A DNA stretch of 64,000 nucleotides from Sphingomonadaceae bacterium (GTDB taxonomy: Bacteria > Pseudomonadota > Alphaproteobacteria > Sphingomonadales > Sphingomonadaceae), in contig CANJBY010000003.1 in NCBI GenBank assembly GCA_947472735.1, positions 40,023 through 104,022 on the forward strand, read 5' to 3'. The notes under the pieces were generated by a model. The model had not been told where the DNA came from. It saw only the letters and a program-made list of their open reading frames with translations, and searched no databases. Position 1 is the stretch's first letter. Each line of letters begins with the position of its first letter. The position numbers were made by a program, and so were the translations under genes. This document shows, piece by piece, positions 9,283 through 17,649 of the stretch.

Positions 9283-10356
9283 TCAAATCTCGGAAGCGAT
9301 CGCCTTGCCGCAGGTAACGGTGTCGGCCTGACCCTTGAGATCACGGGTGCGACCGGAATCGGACGACAGCACCGTTTCGATCGCCCTCATCACGTCGGCC
9401 GCTGCTTCCGCTTCGCCGAGATGCTCCAGCATCATGGCTGCGGACCAGATCTGCCCGACCGGATTGGCCACGCCCTTGCCGGCGATGTCCGGCGCAGAGC
9501 CATGGACCGGCTCGAACAGCGATGGCCCGGTGCCATCCGGGTTGATGTTGCCCGAAGGCGCGACGCCGATCGTGCCGGTGCAGGCCGGGCCGAGATCGGA
9601 CAGGATGTCCCCGAACAGGTTGGAGGCTACCACCACGTCGAACCACTGCGGGTTCATCACGAACTGCGCGGTGAGGATATCGATGTGAAACTTGTCGACC
9701 GCCACGTCCGGATACTGCGGAGCCATCGCCTCGACCCGGGTATCCCAGAACGGCATGGTGATCGAGATGCCGTTCGACTTGGTCGCGGAAGTGAGCTTCC
9801 GGCGCGGGCGCTTCTGCGCCATCTCGAAGGCGAACTTCAAGACCCGGTCGACCCCGTGGCGGGTCATCACGGTTTCCTGGATCACCACTTCGCGGTCGGT
9901 CCCGGCGAAGATGTGCCCGCCGATCGAGCTGTATTCGCCCTCGGTGTTTTCGCGCACTACCCAGAAGTCGATGTCGCCAGGCTCGCGCCCGGCCAGCGGG
10001 CAAGGGACGCCAGGCATCAGGCGGACGGGACGCAGGTTGACGTACTGATCGTACTCGCGGCGGAACTGCAGCAGCGAACCCCACAGCGAGACGTGGTCGG
10101 GCACGATCTCGGGCCAGCCGACCGCACCGAAGAAGATCGCGTCAACCTCGCCGATCTGGGCCTTCCAGTCTTCGGGCATCATCCGGCCGTGCTTGGCGTA
10201 GTATTCGCAGTTGGCGAAATCGTGCCATTGCAGGTCGAGCGTGAAACCGTGCTTGCCGGCCACCGCTTCAAGCGCGCGCAGTCCTTCCGGGACCACTTCC
10301 TTGCCGATGCCGTCTCCGGCGATCACCCCGATCGAATAGCTGCGGGTATTGGTCAT
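9283..10356 (-). CDS. Tartrate dehydrogenase / D-malate decarboxylating dehydrogenase family
   Basis: 357 residues of the isocitrate/isopropylmalate dehydrogenase fold. Visible landmarks are IGVIAGDGIGKEVVPEG at the N-terminus, FWVVRENTEGEYSS (substrate helix), the KSNGI and DKFHIDIL catalytic segments, ASNLFGDILSDLGP (metal aspartates) and the NAD-binding FEPVHGSAPDIAGKG. ENTEGEYS and GAVGWP point to the TtuC/DmlA branch (tartrate or D-malate, NAD-dependent oxidation and decarboxylation) rather than LeuB. The start at 10356 has an AGGGAG site upstream. It lies 116 nt downstream of the DUF3237 gene on the same strand. It may process C4 acids released by ring cleavage; that role is inferred. 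Confidence 0.85.
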   Translation of the reverse strand: MTNTRSYSIGVIAGDGIGKEVVPEGLRALEAVAGKHGFTLDLQWHDFANCEYYAKHGRMMPEDWKAQIGEVDAIFFGAVGWPEIVPDHVSLWGSLLQFRREYDQYVNLRPVRLMPGVPCPLAGREPGDIDFWVVRENTEGEYSSIGGHIFAGTDREVVIQETVMTRHGVDRVLKFAFEMAQKRPRRKLTSATKSNGISITMPFWDTRVEAMAPQYPDVAVDKFHIDILTAQFVMNPQWFDVVVASNLFGDILSDLGPACTGTIGVAPSGNINPDGTGPSLFEPVHGSAPDIAGKGVANPVGQIWSAAMMLEHLGEAEAAADVMRAIETVLSSDSGRTRDLKGQADTVTCGKAIASEI

Positions 10357-10472
10357 GGCGCGTCTCCCTGCCGTTGGACGGGCGCCTATGGCCCCCACAC
10401 CGTGCAGGCAAGTATCAACGCGGCCGCGCACGGCGGGGGATATTTGTTTTTCCGCCTAGTGAAAGTTACCCT

Positions 10473-11045
10473 TCAGACGACCCGCCAGACCCACAGCTTG
10501 ATGCTCGCCGCATAGCGCGCGCCGGCGCAGACGAAGACCGAGCGGTTGAGCCAGTCGTATTTGCCGGTGGGGGCTATGAATTCGGGGATGGTGCGGAAGT
10601 AGTATTCCGCCGGATCGACCACGTCCCCTGCCGCCAGCCGCGCGATCACCTCGGGCGGACCGTGACGCAGTCCGCGGTTGCGGATCTGGATCACCGCGCC
10701 ATCGTCGGTCTGCAGCGCATAGGTCGCGTCGGCGACCGTAACTCCGTCATGCCGGGTCAACTGCCAGTCTGCCGCGTTGCCGAGGAGTTTACCGCGGATC
10801 AACGGGCCAACCACAGAGCCGCCTTCGTAGATCGGGATGATCCGGCGCGTACCGTCCGGCGTTGCGCCGATCGGAACCGGTGCGCCGAGATTGCCGGTCG
10901 CTTCGTAGACGAATTCTAGATCCGGCTTGATCATTCTATGCTCCTCTTGACCCGTATTGGTTTTGCCACCACCCAACGCTGGCATTGCGCCGAGGGCGCC
11001 CGCCGCAACCATGGCTCCCATTGCTTCCCGCCGACCGGTAATCAT
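10473..11045 (-). CDS. DUF3237 domain protein with Tat-like leader and strong internal start
   Basis: 190 residues from ATG 11045, which overlaps the upstream serine-hydrolase stop as ATGA. The N-terminus (GRREAMGAMVAAGALGAMPA) looks like a twin-arginine signal. The DUF3237 domain proper begins at MIKPDLEFVYEA, where ATG 10934 has a perfect AGGAG six nt upstream. A cytoplasmic short form of 153 residues and an exported long form are therefore both possible. DUF3237 proteins (small beta-barrel, unknown biochemistry) recur in aromatic-degradation clusters, which fits its place after the stilbenoid dioxygenase and serine hydrolase. Function not known. Confidence 0.8.
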   Translation of the reverse strand: MITGRREAMGAMVAAGALGAMPALGGGKTNTGQEEHRMIKPDLEFVYEATGNLGAPVPIGATPDGTRRIIPIYEGGSVVGPLIRGKLLGNAADWQLTRHDGVTVADATYALQTDDGAVIQIRNRGLRHGPPEVIARLAAGDVVDPAEYYFRTIPEFIAPTGKYDWLNRSVFVCAGARYAASIKLWVWRVV

Positions 11046-12259
11046 TTCGCGTTCACGATGCGGTGAAAGTAATCAACGGTCTCGGGAAGGACATAGGCCG
11101 GCTCGGCCGGTGGATAATAGCTTAACTTGACGATCACCGTCCGCGTTGCAGGGTGAACGTAGATGAACTGGCCGGCCAGCCCCACCGCAGCATAGGCACC
11201 TGGCTCGTCATCGAGCTGCCAGAACTGGAAGCCGTATCCCTTCCTGACCGGACTCCTGGTTTCTTCAGGGTAACGCAGGGGCACCATGCGCGTGGCCTGG
11301 GAAAGCCAGCCCTTCGCCAGAACCCGCGGCTTGCCGCGCACCCCGTCGTCGAGCATGAGCTGGCCAAGTCGGCCGAAGTCCCGCAGCGTGGCGTTGAAGC
11401 CCATGCCGGCCAGCTCACGGCCGGAACCGGGTGGACCGTCTGCCATCCACCAAGCGTCGGCTTCCATCCCGGCAGGGCGCCACAGGACTTCCTCGGTATA
11501 GGCGGTCAAGCTCTTGCCGGTCGCTTTCTCGAGGATCCAGCCGAGCACAGCGGTGTCGAGCGTAGCGTAATTGAATGTGCTTCCCGGCGGCGTGCGGCGT
11601 CCGATCGTTTTGGCCGGATCGGCAAAGCGCCACTTGTTGAGCACGATCGCATTCTGGTGGATCTGCGCGGCGAGGCTGGGGTTCTGGCCGAAGTCATACC
11701 GCTCCTCGATGTCCGCCCCGGAGCGCATCTGGAGGATGTTCCGGATCGGCACGTCGCCATAGGCTCCGCCCTTGAGTTCAGGCACATACTTGCCCGCCGG
11801 ATCATCCAGCGAGGCGATATGCCCCTGTTCGAGTGCCTTCCCGATCAGCAGCGAGGTGATCGACTTGGCCATCGAGAAGGAGATGAAATGCGTCTCGGGG
11901 GCCGAACGGTTGCGATAGTCCTCGAACACGATCTTGCCGTCCCGGATAACCAGTAGGGCATTGGTAAAAGTCCGTTCCGCCCAGGCCTGATAGTCACGCT
12001 CCTCACCGGCGATTTTGGCCGCCGGCGTGGCCAGCGCTGGCCCGCGCGGCAAGGGCCTGACTGGTCCGGCCCGGTGCACCATGCGGTATTCGAACACCCT
12101 GTTGGTATCGCGGAAGGTGAACGAATTGACGGCCGGCGAAAGCCACTGCTCGCGCATGGCCACCACGGCCGGAGAAGGCCCGCTTTCCTCCCCCGCCAGC
12201 GACGTGGGTGCGGCCGCGATTGCAGCAACGCACACGAGCGCCACCAATGATCTTTTCAT
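11042..12259 (-). CDS. Serine hydrolase, class C beta-lactamase/esterase (NylB/EstB) fold, secreted
   Basis: 405 residues with a cleavable signal peptide (MKRSLVALVCVAAIAAAPTS). The nucleophile motif SMAK (SxxK) is in FISFSMAKSITSL; the tyrosine of the Y-x-x motif is in FNYATLDTAVLGW, and a C-terminal GLAGQFIYV takes the place of KTG/HxG. Such proteins hydrolyse esters or amides and are rarely true beta-lactamases. GGGAGGGACAG precedes ATG 12259. It lies 26 nt behind the dioxygenase gene and overlaps the DUF3237 start, so the three are probably one transcript. It could cleave an ester-linked aromatic outside the cytoplasm; the substrate is unknown. Confidence 0.83.
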   Translation of the reverse strand: MKRSLVALVCVAAIAAAPTSLAGEESGPSPAVVAMREQWLSPAVNSFTFRDTNRVFEYRMVHRAGPVRPLPRGPALATPAAKIAGEERDYQAWAERTFTNALLVIRDGKIVFEDYRNRSAPETHFISFSMAKSITSLLIGKALEQGHIASLDDPAGKYVPELKGGAYGDVPIRNILQMRSGADIEERYDFGQNPSLAAQIHQNAIVLNKWRFADPAKTIGRRTPPGSTFNYATLDTAVLGWILEKATGKSLTAYTEEVLWRPAGMEADAWWMADGPPGSGRELAGMGFNATLRDFGRLGQLMLDDGVRGKPRVLAKGWLSQATRMVPLRYPEETRSPVRKGYGFQFWQLDDEPGAYAAVGLAGQFIYVHPATRTVIVKLSYYPPAEPAYVLPETVDYFHRIVNAK

Positions 12260-12285
12260 CTGTCCCTCCCGCTGGCTTTCCAAGC

Positions 12286-13755
12286 TCAGGCCGCCAGCCC
12301 GATCTGATCCGCGTTAGCCCAGTTGCCGTGGAGGCCGAAGCGCAGGCGGATTGGAATGTTGATCGTCGCGATCGGACCCTTTTCGATGTCGAGCGCGTCA
12401 AATAGCAGCAGGTCGCTGCGCTTTTCCTCGAGCCGGTTGCAGACCATCACGATCCAGCCATCGCCTTCCGGCGCATCCTTGCTTCGCGGTATGAAGCAGG
12501 GCTCCTGCAGGGTGCTGACCGGGCCGGCCCACCAGTGCTGCTCGGCCTTGGTCTGGTGATCGATCAGGCACAGGCAGTTCATCAGCAAGCCGCCGGCGCT
12601 GCCGCCTTTGAGCTCGACCGGGCGCTTGTAGTCCATCTCCAGCATCCAGCCGTAACGATAAGGCAGGCCGGTGAAACGATCGTCGATCCGGGGGAATTCG
12701 CCGGGCGTGTCGGTCAGGCGGGTGACGGCATCGAACTCGTCCGAATTGGACGCCATGTCGACCGTCCAGCGGGTCAACTTGCTCATCGCCTGCTGCGGGT
12801 TGAACGGGGCGCCGTGGACGTCCGGGAAGAACGGGAACATGTTGTTCTCGGCTTCGGGCACGTCAATGTGCACCTTGGTGCCTTCCTGGAATGCATTCAT
12901 CACGTGGCTGGCGAAGCAGTTGTCGCGCTTGAACCAGCGGATGTCCTCCTGCGTCACCCCGTCGCGGCGCGGGATGATGCCGAGGTAAACCGGCATGGTG
13001 GTGTCAAAGCCGAAATGCGGCTTGCCCTGCTCGAGCCGCTCCCAGCTGCCGATCGAGGGGACGATGTGCAGCACGAGATAGTCCTCGGTTACGCCGAAAT
13101 CGTGCATCATGCAGTAGTAGGGCGCCTTGAACCACACTTCGCGGACCAATTCACCGGACGGAGCGATCTCCATGTAGGTGACGTCATCGGTGCACAGCCC
13201 CGAGGCGGCATAGCCGATGGCGACCATGTTGCCGGTCTTGGGATCGATCTTCGGGTGGGCGGTGAAGGTTTCGCCGGTCATCTTGCCGCCGAACTTTTCG
13301 AATCCGAACGTCTCCATCGTCACCGGGTCCATCAGCAGGCTGGGGCTGTCTTCCTTCATCGCCCAGAGCTTGCCCGCAAAGACGAAGGCGTTGGTATTCG
13401 CTGTCGAACGGATACGGCCCTTCACGCTCTCATCGTCGGTAAGCGGATTGCGGTAGCTGCCGAACAGAGCATGGCCGGCCTCGTTCTCCAGCTTCCACTT
13501 GTCGGTCTTTGCCCAGCGCTGGCGGAAATCGCACTGGCCGTCGTGGATGTGGAAGCGGGTGATCATCCCGTCGCCGTTGAACGAGATGTCGACGCTCAGG
13601 CGGGGGGGGAATTGCGGGTCTGGCTGCACGCGATAAAACGCGCCGTTGAGCTGCGCCGGAATCGTGCCGGTATGAGCAAGATCGGCGATGTCCGCCTCGA
13701 TACGCGAAGGCGTGTTGAATCCGGTGTAATTGGGGGTATTCGGGAATTCGGCCAT
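12286..13755 (-). CDS. Lignostilbene-type stilbenoid-cleaving dioxygenase (carotenoid oxygenase family)
   Basis: 489 residues from ATG 13755, with AAGGAGAG six nt upstream; the open frame continues upstream but without homology. It is a seven-bladed RPE65/CCO fold enzyme. The four iron-binding histidines fall at H167 (TFTAHPKI), H218 (YYCMMHDF), H284 (FASHVMNAF) and H476 (RFGLHGNW). Y101 and K134, which in lignostilbene dioxygenases contact the substrate's 4-hydroxyl, are both present. Long stretches such as HFGFDTTMPVYLG are typical of LSD/NOV1 enzymes. Expected reaction: O2 cleavage of a 4-hydroxystilbene double bond to two aromatic aldehydes. First gene of a probable operon with the serine hydrolase and DUF3237; divergent from marR. 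Confidence 0.9.
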   Translation of the reverse strand: MAEFPNTPNYTGFNTPSRIEADIADLAHTGTIPAQLNGAFYRVQPDPQFPPRLSVDISFNGDGMITRFHIHDGQCDFRQRWAKTDKWKLENEAGHALFGSYRNPLTDDESVKGRIRSTANTNAFVFAGKLWAMKEDSPSLLMDPVTMETFGFEKFGGKMTGETFTAHPKIDPKTGNMVAIGYAASGLCTDDVTYMEIAPSGELVREVWFKAPYYCMMHDFGVTEDYLVLHIVPSIGSWERLEQGKPHFGFDTTMPVYLGIIPRRDGVTQEDIRWFKRDNCFASHVMNAFQEGTKVHIDVPEAENNMFPFFPDVHGAPFNPQQAMSKLTRWTVDMASNSDEFDAVTRLTDTPGEFPRIDDRFTGLPYRYGWMLEMDYKRPVELKGGSAGGLLMNCLCLIDHQTKAEQHWWAGPVSTLQEPCFIPRSKDAPEGDGWIVMVCNRLEEKRSDLLLFDALDIEKGPIATINIPIRLRFGLHGNWANADQIGLAA

Positions 13756-13777
13756 TGCATACTCTCCTTGAATAGGA

Positions 13778-13792
13778 TTGTATGCGATACAA
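13778..13792. promoter_or_regulatory. Perfect 15-bp palindrome, probable MarR operator
   Basis: TTGTATGCGATACAA, arms TTGTAT/ATACAA around GCG. It lies in the 54-bp gap between the start codons of the dioxygenase (minus) and the MarR regulator (plus), so a bound dimer could block both promoters. The site is A+T-rich against the surrounding sequence. Assignment to the adjacent MarR protein is by position and symmetry only. Confidence 0.7.
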
Positions 13793-13809
13793 ACGAATAG
13801 GCAAGGCGG

Positions 13810-14283
13810 ATGCGCGTGAAGGGGGAGAAGCTGGAGATCGTGACCACCGATGATTCCGGCGGCGGTGATATTGGCGCGATCAAGGATATCGTCGGCTTTC
13901 ACATCCGGCTGGCGCACGGCGCCTGCTACCGCCATTTCACAGAGACTTTTGCCGAACTGGACCTGACCCAGAAGCAGGTTTCGGTGCTGTGGCTGGTCGA
14001 CGATCACCCCGGCATCTCGCAGATCGACCTGGGCCAGCGCCTGCGGATGGACCGCGCCACGACCATGACCATTGTCAACCGGCTGCAGGCGCGCAATTAC
14101 CTGCGCCGTGAAAAATCGGTCACCGATGGGCGCAAGCAGGCGCTTTATCTGGAACCTGAGGGTGCGGCGGCGCTGGTCGAGGCAAAGCGTGCGATCCAGG
14201 AGCACGAGGCCTGGGTCAAATCGCGCTTTACGGACCGGGAAGTGAAGACGCTGCTAGACCTTTTGGCGCGCATCCACGAATAG
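13810..14283 (+). CDS. MarR-family transcriptional regulator
   Basis: 157 residues with a winged helix-turn-helix: LTQKQVSVLWLVDDHPGISQIDLGQRL then RMDRATTMTIVNRLQARNYLRR as recognition helix, and the wing SVTDGRKQALYL, where the DxR of the family is visible. MarR proteins are usually repressors released by small aromatic ligands. It is divergent from the stilbenoid dioxygenase, has a 15-bp palindrome in the shared promoter, and is 34 nt ahead of an AAHS transporter. It therefore probably controls uptake and cleavage of the same aromatic compound. The start is uncertain: ATG 13810 has only a weak site, and an in-frame GTG a few codons on could be used. Confidence 0.85.
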   Translation: MRVKGEKLEIVTTDDSGGGDIGAIKDIVGFHIRLAHGACYRHFTETFAELDLTQKQVSVLWLVDDHPGISQIDLGQRLRMDRATTMTIVNRLQARNYLRREKSVTDGRKQALYLEPEGAAALVEAKRAIQEHEAWVKSRFTDREVKTLLDLLARIHE

Positions 14284-14317
14284 AACAGACCCAACCGGGA
14301 CAAGGGATTTTCACACG

Positions 14318-15670
14318 ATGAGCGCAACCCAAGGCATCGATCCGCAGCGGATCGTCGACGATAACCCGATGAACTGGCGTCAGCTGGTCGTCGTCGGGCT
14401 GATGGTCGCGCTCAACGCGCTCGATGGGTTCGATGTTCTGTCCAGCGCCTTCGCCTCGCCTGGCGTAGCCAAGGAGTGGGGCGTCCCGCGCGAAGCGTTG
14501 GGCATCATGCTTTCGGCCGAACTGGTCGGCATGGGCTTCGGTTCGGTGCTACTGGGCGGCATGGCGGACAAAAAGGGTCGCAAGCCGACCATGCTTGTGT
14601 GCCTCGCCATCATGGCGGTGGGCATGTACATGGCCCACGCCGCCAGCGGCATCAGCGAACTCTCGATCTGGCGCTTCGTCACCGGCCTCGGGATCGGCGG
14701 GATGCTGGCCGCGACGAACGCGGTAACCGCCGAAAGCACCAGCAAGGCTGGTCGCAGCCTGTCGATGGCAATCTATGTGATCGGCTATCCATTGGGCGGC
14801 GTGATCGGCGGTTTTGTCGCGCAAACCTGGCTGCTCCAGGTCTATGACTGGCGCGCCGTATTCCTGTTCGGCGCGGTCGTGACCGCGGCGATGATCCCCC
14901 TCGTGATGATCTTCGTGCCGGAAACTCCGGCCTTCTTCGCCGCGACCCGGCCGGCCGACGCGGTCGAGCGGATCAACCGCTCGCTGAGCGCCTTCGGCAA
15001 GCCGGTAATCGGTGCGCTGCCGCAGCGCGATCCCGGCGCGGCCCAGCCAAAGGTCATGGAGATCCTCTCAAACCCGCGGCTGCGTCCGGTCACGCTGCTG
15101 CTGGCCTTCGGATACATGTTCCACACGATCACCTTCTACTACATCCTGAAGTGGGCGGTGAAGATCGTGGCCGACTATCCGCCCGGCTATGCCCAGCCCG
15201 AAGCGGCGAGCGTGCTGACTTACGCCAACATCGGCGGGGCCCTGGGCGGTTTGCTGCTCGGCTTCCTGATGAAGCGCTGGCACATCAAGGGTCCGACCGT
15301 GGCGATGCTTCTGCTCGCCGTCGTGGCGGTCACCGTGTTCGGGCTCGGCTATGGCAGCATCGGCGCATGGCGCGCGGCGGCATTCGCGGCGATGTTCTTC
15401 GGCAACGGTGCCGTCGTCGGCTATTATTCCGCTTTCTCGCTCGGCTTCCCTGCCTTCGCCCGCGGGACCGGGACCGGCTTCGTCCTTGGCGTCGGGCGGT
15501 TCGGTGCGGCAGGCTCGCCGATTCTGGCCGGCTATCTGTTCAAGCTGTTCGGCAGCGATGAACTGCTGCTTGTCTCGTTCTGCATGGCGCTCGGCTCGCT
15601 GGTCGGCCTGGGGCTGTTCCTGCTGCTGCCGATGCGCGATGGAGATGCCGTCATGGCCGAGCGAGCCTAG
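14318..15670 (+). CDS. MFS transporter, aromatic acid:H+ symporter (AAHS) type
   Basis: 450 residues, about 12 transmembrane segments. TM1 carries NALDGFDVLSS (AAHS D-G-F/Y-D motif), loop 2 has GGMADKKGRKPTM, and the conserved RFVTGLGIGGMLAATNA lies in TM4. A large central loop precedes the second half (about residues 215-250). It follows the marR gene by 34 nt and is probably co-regulated with it. Likely inner-membrane uptake of an aromatic acid, plausibly a lignin-derived dimer or monomer. It is only moderately similar to the AAHS carrier at 7977-9272, so the two are paralogues in the same region. Confidence 0.87.
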   Translation: MSATQGIDPQRIVDDNPMNWRQLVVVGLMVALNALDGFDVLSSAFASPGVAKEWGVPREALGIMLSAELVGMGFGSVLLGGMADKKGRKPTMLVCLAIMAVGMYMAHAASGISELSIWRFVTGLGIGGMLAATNAVTAESTSKAGRSLSMAIYVIGYPLGGVIGGFVAQTWLLQVYDWRAVFLFGAVVTAAMIPLVMIFVPETPAFFAATRPADAVERINRSLSAFGKPVIGALPQRDPGAAQPKVMEILSNPRLRPVTLLLAFGYMFHTITFYYILKWAVKIVADYPPGYAQPEAASVLTYANIGGALGGLLLGFLMKRWHIKGPTVAMLLLAVVAVTVFGLGYGSIGAWRAAAFAAMFFGNGAVVGYYSAFSLGFPAFARGTGTGFVLGVGRFGAAGSPILAGYLFKLFGSDELLLVSFCMALGSLVGLGLFLLLPMRDGDAVMAERA

Positions 15671-15738
15671 CCGAAGATTGACCACGGCGGGCGAACTCTT
15701 AGACGTGGGCGGCCGCAACTTAATCGGGAGATATCGTG

Positions 15739-16116
15739 ATGTTCTCGCACATGATGGTCGGCAGCAATGACCTCGACCGCTCGAAGGCCTTCTACGATGC
15801 CTGCTTCAAGGCGATCGGCGGCAAGGAAGCGATCGTCGATCCCAAGGGCCGGCTGATCTACATGCACCGGGACGGTCTGTTCCTGGTGACCCGGCCGATC
15901 GATGGAGAGCCGGCCACTCACGCCAATGGCGTCACCATCGGATTCACCGTGGACAGTCCTGAACAAGCCGATGCCTGGCACGCCGCCGGGGCTGCAGCGG
16001 GGGGCACCGCGATCGAGGATCCTCCGGGCGTCCGTGAGAACCCGATGATGAAGCTATACCTTGCCTACTTGCGCGATCCGGACGGCAACAAGCTCTGCGC
16101 CTTGTACCGAATGTGA
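15739..16116 (+). CDS. VOC-superfamily (glyoxalase/bleomycin-resistance fold) protein
   Basis: 125 residues. The paired beta-alpha-beta-beta-beta fold is seen in MFSHMMVGSNDLDRSKAFYD at the start, then NGVTIGFTVDSPEQADAWHAA and a final YLRDPDGNKLCALYR. Candidate metal ligands are the early His of FSHMM, the His of THANG and an acidic C-terminal residue. The fold covers glyoxalases, extradiol dioxygenases and isomerases, so the reaction is not predicted. ATG 15739 is chosen; a GTG directly before it is the alternative. It overlaps the fdhD start by one base (TGATG), and its position after the AAHS transporter could link it to aromatic metabolism. Confidence 0.8.
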   Translation: MFSHMMVGSNDLDRSKAFYDACFKAIGGKEAIVDPKGRLIYMHRDGLFLVTRPIDGEPATHANGVTIGFTVDSPEQADAWHAAGAAAGGTAIEDPPGVRENPMMKLYLAYLRDPDGNKLCALYRM

Positions 16117-16895
16117 TGTCCAGCCCGGTCGCCATCGGGCGCGACGGCAGCCGCAGGCCGACCGAGCGCGAATGGGTGCCCGAGGCGCCAGTTGCGCTTG
16201 AGTTCAATGGGCTTGCCTATGCGGTAATGATGGCCACCCCCGATGCGCTGGAGGATTTCGCCACCGGCTTCGCGCTGACCGAAGGCCTCGCGTCTACACC
16301 CGGCGACGTTACGGATCTGGCCGTCGCCGAAGTCGAACTTGGCTGGATAGTGCGCGCCACGCTCTCCGGCCTGGGGATCGAGAAGCTGACCGACAGGGTC
16401 CGGGCACGGGTTGCGGAGTCTAGCTGCGGGCTGTGCGGGATCGAGAACCTTGCCGAAGTTGCCCGTCCGCTCCCGCCGGTCGCTGCGCATGCGCCGATCA
16501 CCGCCGAGGCGATCTTCACCGCGCTCGGCACCCTGCGCGACTTGCAGGAGCTGGGCCGCCGCACCGGCGCAGCCCATGCTGCCGCTTTCGTCGCACCCGA
16601 CGGGCAGATCATTGCCCTGCGCGAAGACGTTGGGCGGCACAACGCTATGGACAAGCTGGTCGGGGCGCTGGCCCGCTCCGGCACGGCGCCGACCCCTGGC
16701 TTCTTCCTTTCGACCGCGCGTTGCAGCTATGAGATCGTCGAAAAGGCGGTTCGCGCCGGAGCAACCAGCCTTGTCACCGTCTCACTGCCGACCTCGCTGG
16801 CCGTCTCGCGCGCGAAAGCCGCCGGCCTTTCGCTCTGGGTTCTCGCCCGCGAAGACAGCGTAATTCTCGCCAACGACGCCGCACGCGGTGGCTGA
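16116..16895 (+). CDS. fdhD: Formate dehydrogenase accessory sulfurtransferase FdhD
   Basis: 259 residues. FdhD passes sulfur from IscS to the Mo-bisMGD cofactor of formate dehydrogenases. The redox CxxC is in ESSCGLCGIENL at about residues 108-111; other family blocks are EDFATGFALTEGL, REDVGRHNAMDKLVG and STARCSYEIVEKAVRAG. It starts at ATG 16116 inside the VOC gene's stop (TGATG), implying translational coupling. No formate dehydrogenase subunit is in the window, so the target enzyme must be elsewhere. Formate or formaldehyde from demethoxylation or deformylation of lignin aromatics would be a reason to keep such an enzyme; that is inference. Confidence 0.93.
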   Translation: MSSPVAIGRDGSRRPTEREWVPEAPVALEFNGLAYAVMMATPDALEDFATGFALTEGLASTPGDVTDLAVAEVELGWIVRATLSGLGIEKLTDRVRARVAESSCGLCGIENLAEVARPLPPVAAHAPITAEAIFTALGTLRDLQELGRRTGAAHAAAFVAPDGQIIALREDVGRHNAMDKLVGALARSGTAPTPGFFLSTARCSYEIVEKAVRAGATSLVTVSLPTSLAVSRAKAAGLSLWVLAREDSVILANDAARGG

Positions 16896-16975
16896 GCGGT
16901 TTTCCACCTGATTCCTTGCCCGGCCGGTATGCTTTCGGGTGGACTCACCCCGGCGCCTTGGGCAACGCAATACGC

Positions 16976-17647
16976 ATGTGGCAGCTTTATCAGTTTCCTC
17001 TCTGCCCCTTCAGCCGCAAGGTCCGTCTCCTGCTGGGCGAGAAGGGCGTCGCATATGAATTGTGGCGTGAAAATCCCTGGGAAGGGCGCGACGAATTCCT
17101 CAACATGAATCCGGCCGGCCGTACCCCGGTGCTCCGCAATTCCGAGCGCGGCATCACGCTGGCTGACAGCCGGGCGATCTGCGAATATTTTGAGGAGACC
17201 GTCGAGAACAACGCGATGATCAACGGAACGGCGGCCAATCGTGCCGAAATCCGCCGGTTGGTCGCGCTGTTCGACGAGAATTTCTTTTCCGACGTAACCG
17301 GCCCGCTGCTGATCGAGCGGATGAAGAAGCGCCTGTTCCTGCGCCAGTCCCCCGATTCGAAAGCGCTGCGGGAAGCCATGCGGCTGGCGCACGAGCATCT
17401 TGAGTACATCGACTGGCTGATCGACAACCAGCGCTGGCTCGCCGGCGCGACGATGAGTCTGGCGGACCTCGCCGCAGCGGCGCAGATCTCGGTCGCGGAC
17501 TATCTCGGCGGGCTCGACTGGTCTGGCCATGAACAGTCGCGCAGCTGGTACGCGGTGATCAAAAGCCGGCCGAGTTTCCGCCCGCTGCTGACTGAACGCA
17601 TGGAAGTGATCCAGCCGCCCAGCCATTACGCGCAAGTCGACGGCTAA
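16976..17647 (+). CDS. fzlA: GST-fold protein, probable FtsZ-localised protein FzlA
   Basis: 223 residues with an N-terminal thioredoxin fold (MWQLYQFPLCPFSRKVRLLLGE) and an all-helical C-domain. The C-terminal block YLGGLDWSGHEQSRSWYAVI followed by KSRPSFRPLLTERM and a PSHY end is characteristic, as I know it, of alphaproteobacterial FzlA, which binds FtsZ filaments and is needed for constriction in Caulobacter. The catalytic Ser/Cys of true GSTs is not clearly conserved. ATG 16976 begins the domain exactly; upstream in-frame codons are not conserved. It is convergent with dxs (2-nt gap). If not FzlA, it would be a generic GST. Confidence 0.72.
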   Translation: MWQLYQFPLCPFSRKVRLLLGEKGVAYELWRENPWEGRDEFLNMNPAGRTPVLRNSERGITLADSRAICEYFEETVENNAMINGTAANRAEIRRLVALFDENFFSDVTGPLLIERMKKRLFLRQSPDSKALREAMRLAHEHLEYIDWLIDNQRWLAGATMSLADLAAAAQISVADYLGGLDWSGHEQSRSWYAVIKSRPSFRPLLTERMEVIQPPSHYAQVDG

Positions 17648-17649
17648 AT

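Noticed and set aside
12535..13800. Open frame of about 420 codons antisense to the stilbenoid dioxygenase
   Set aside because: No recognisable protein features; the minus-strand enzyme explains the region fully.
13756..14205. Upstream extension of the dioxygenase frame to 639 codons
   Set aside because: The extra 150 residues would overlap marR and its operator and have no homology; a strong ribosome site marks ATG 13755.
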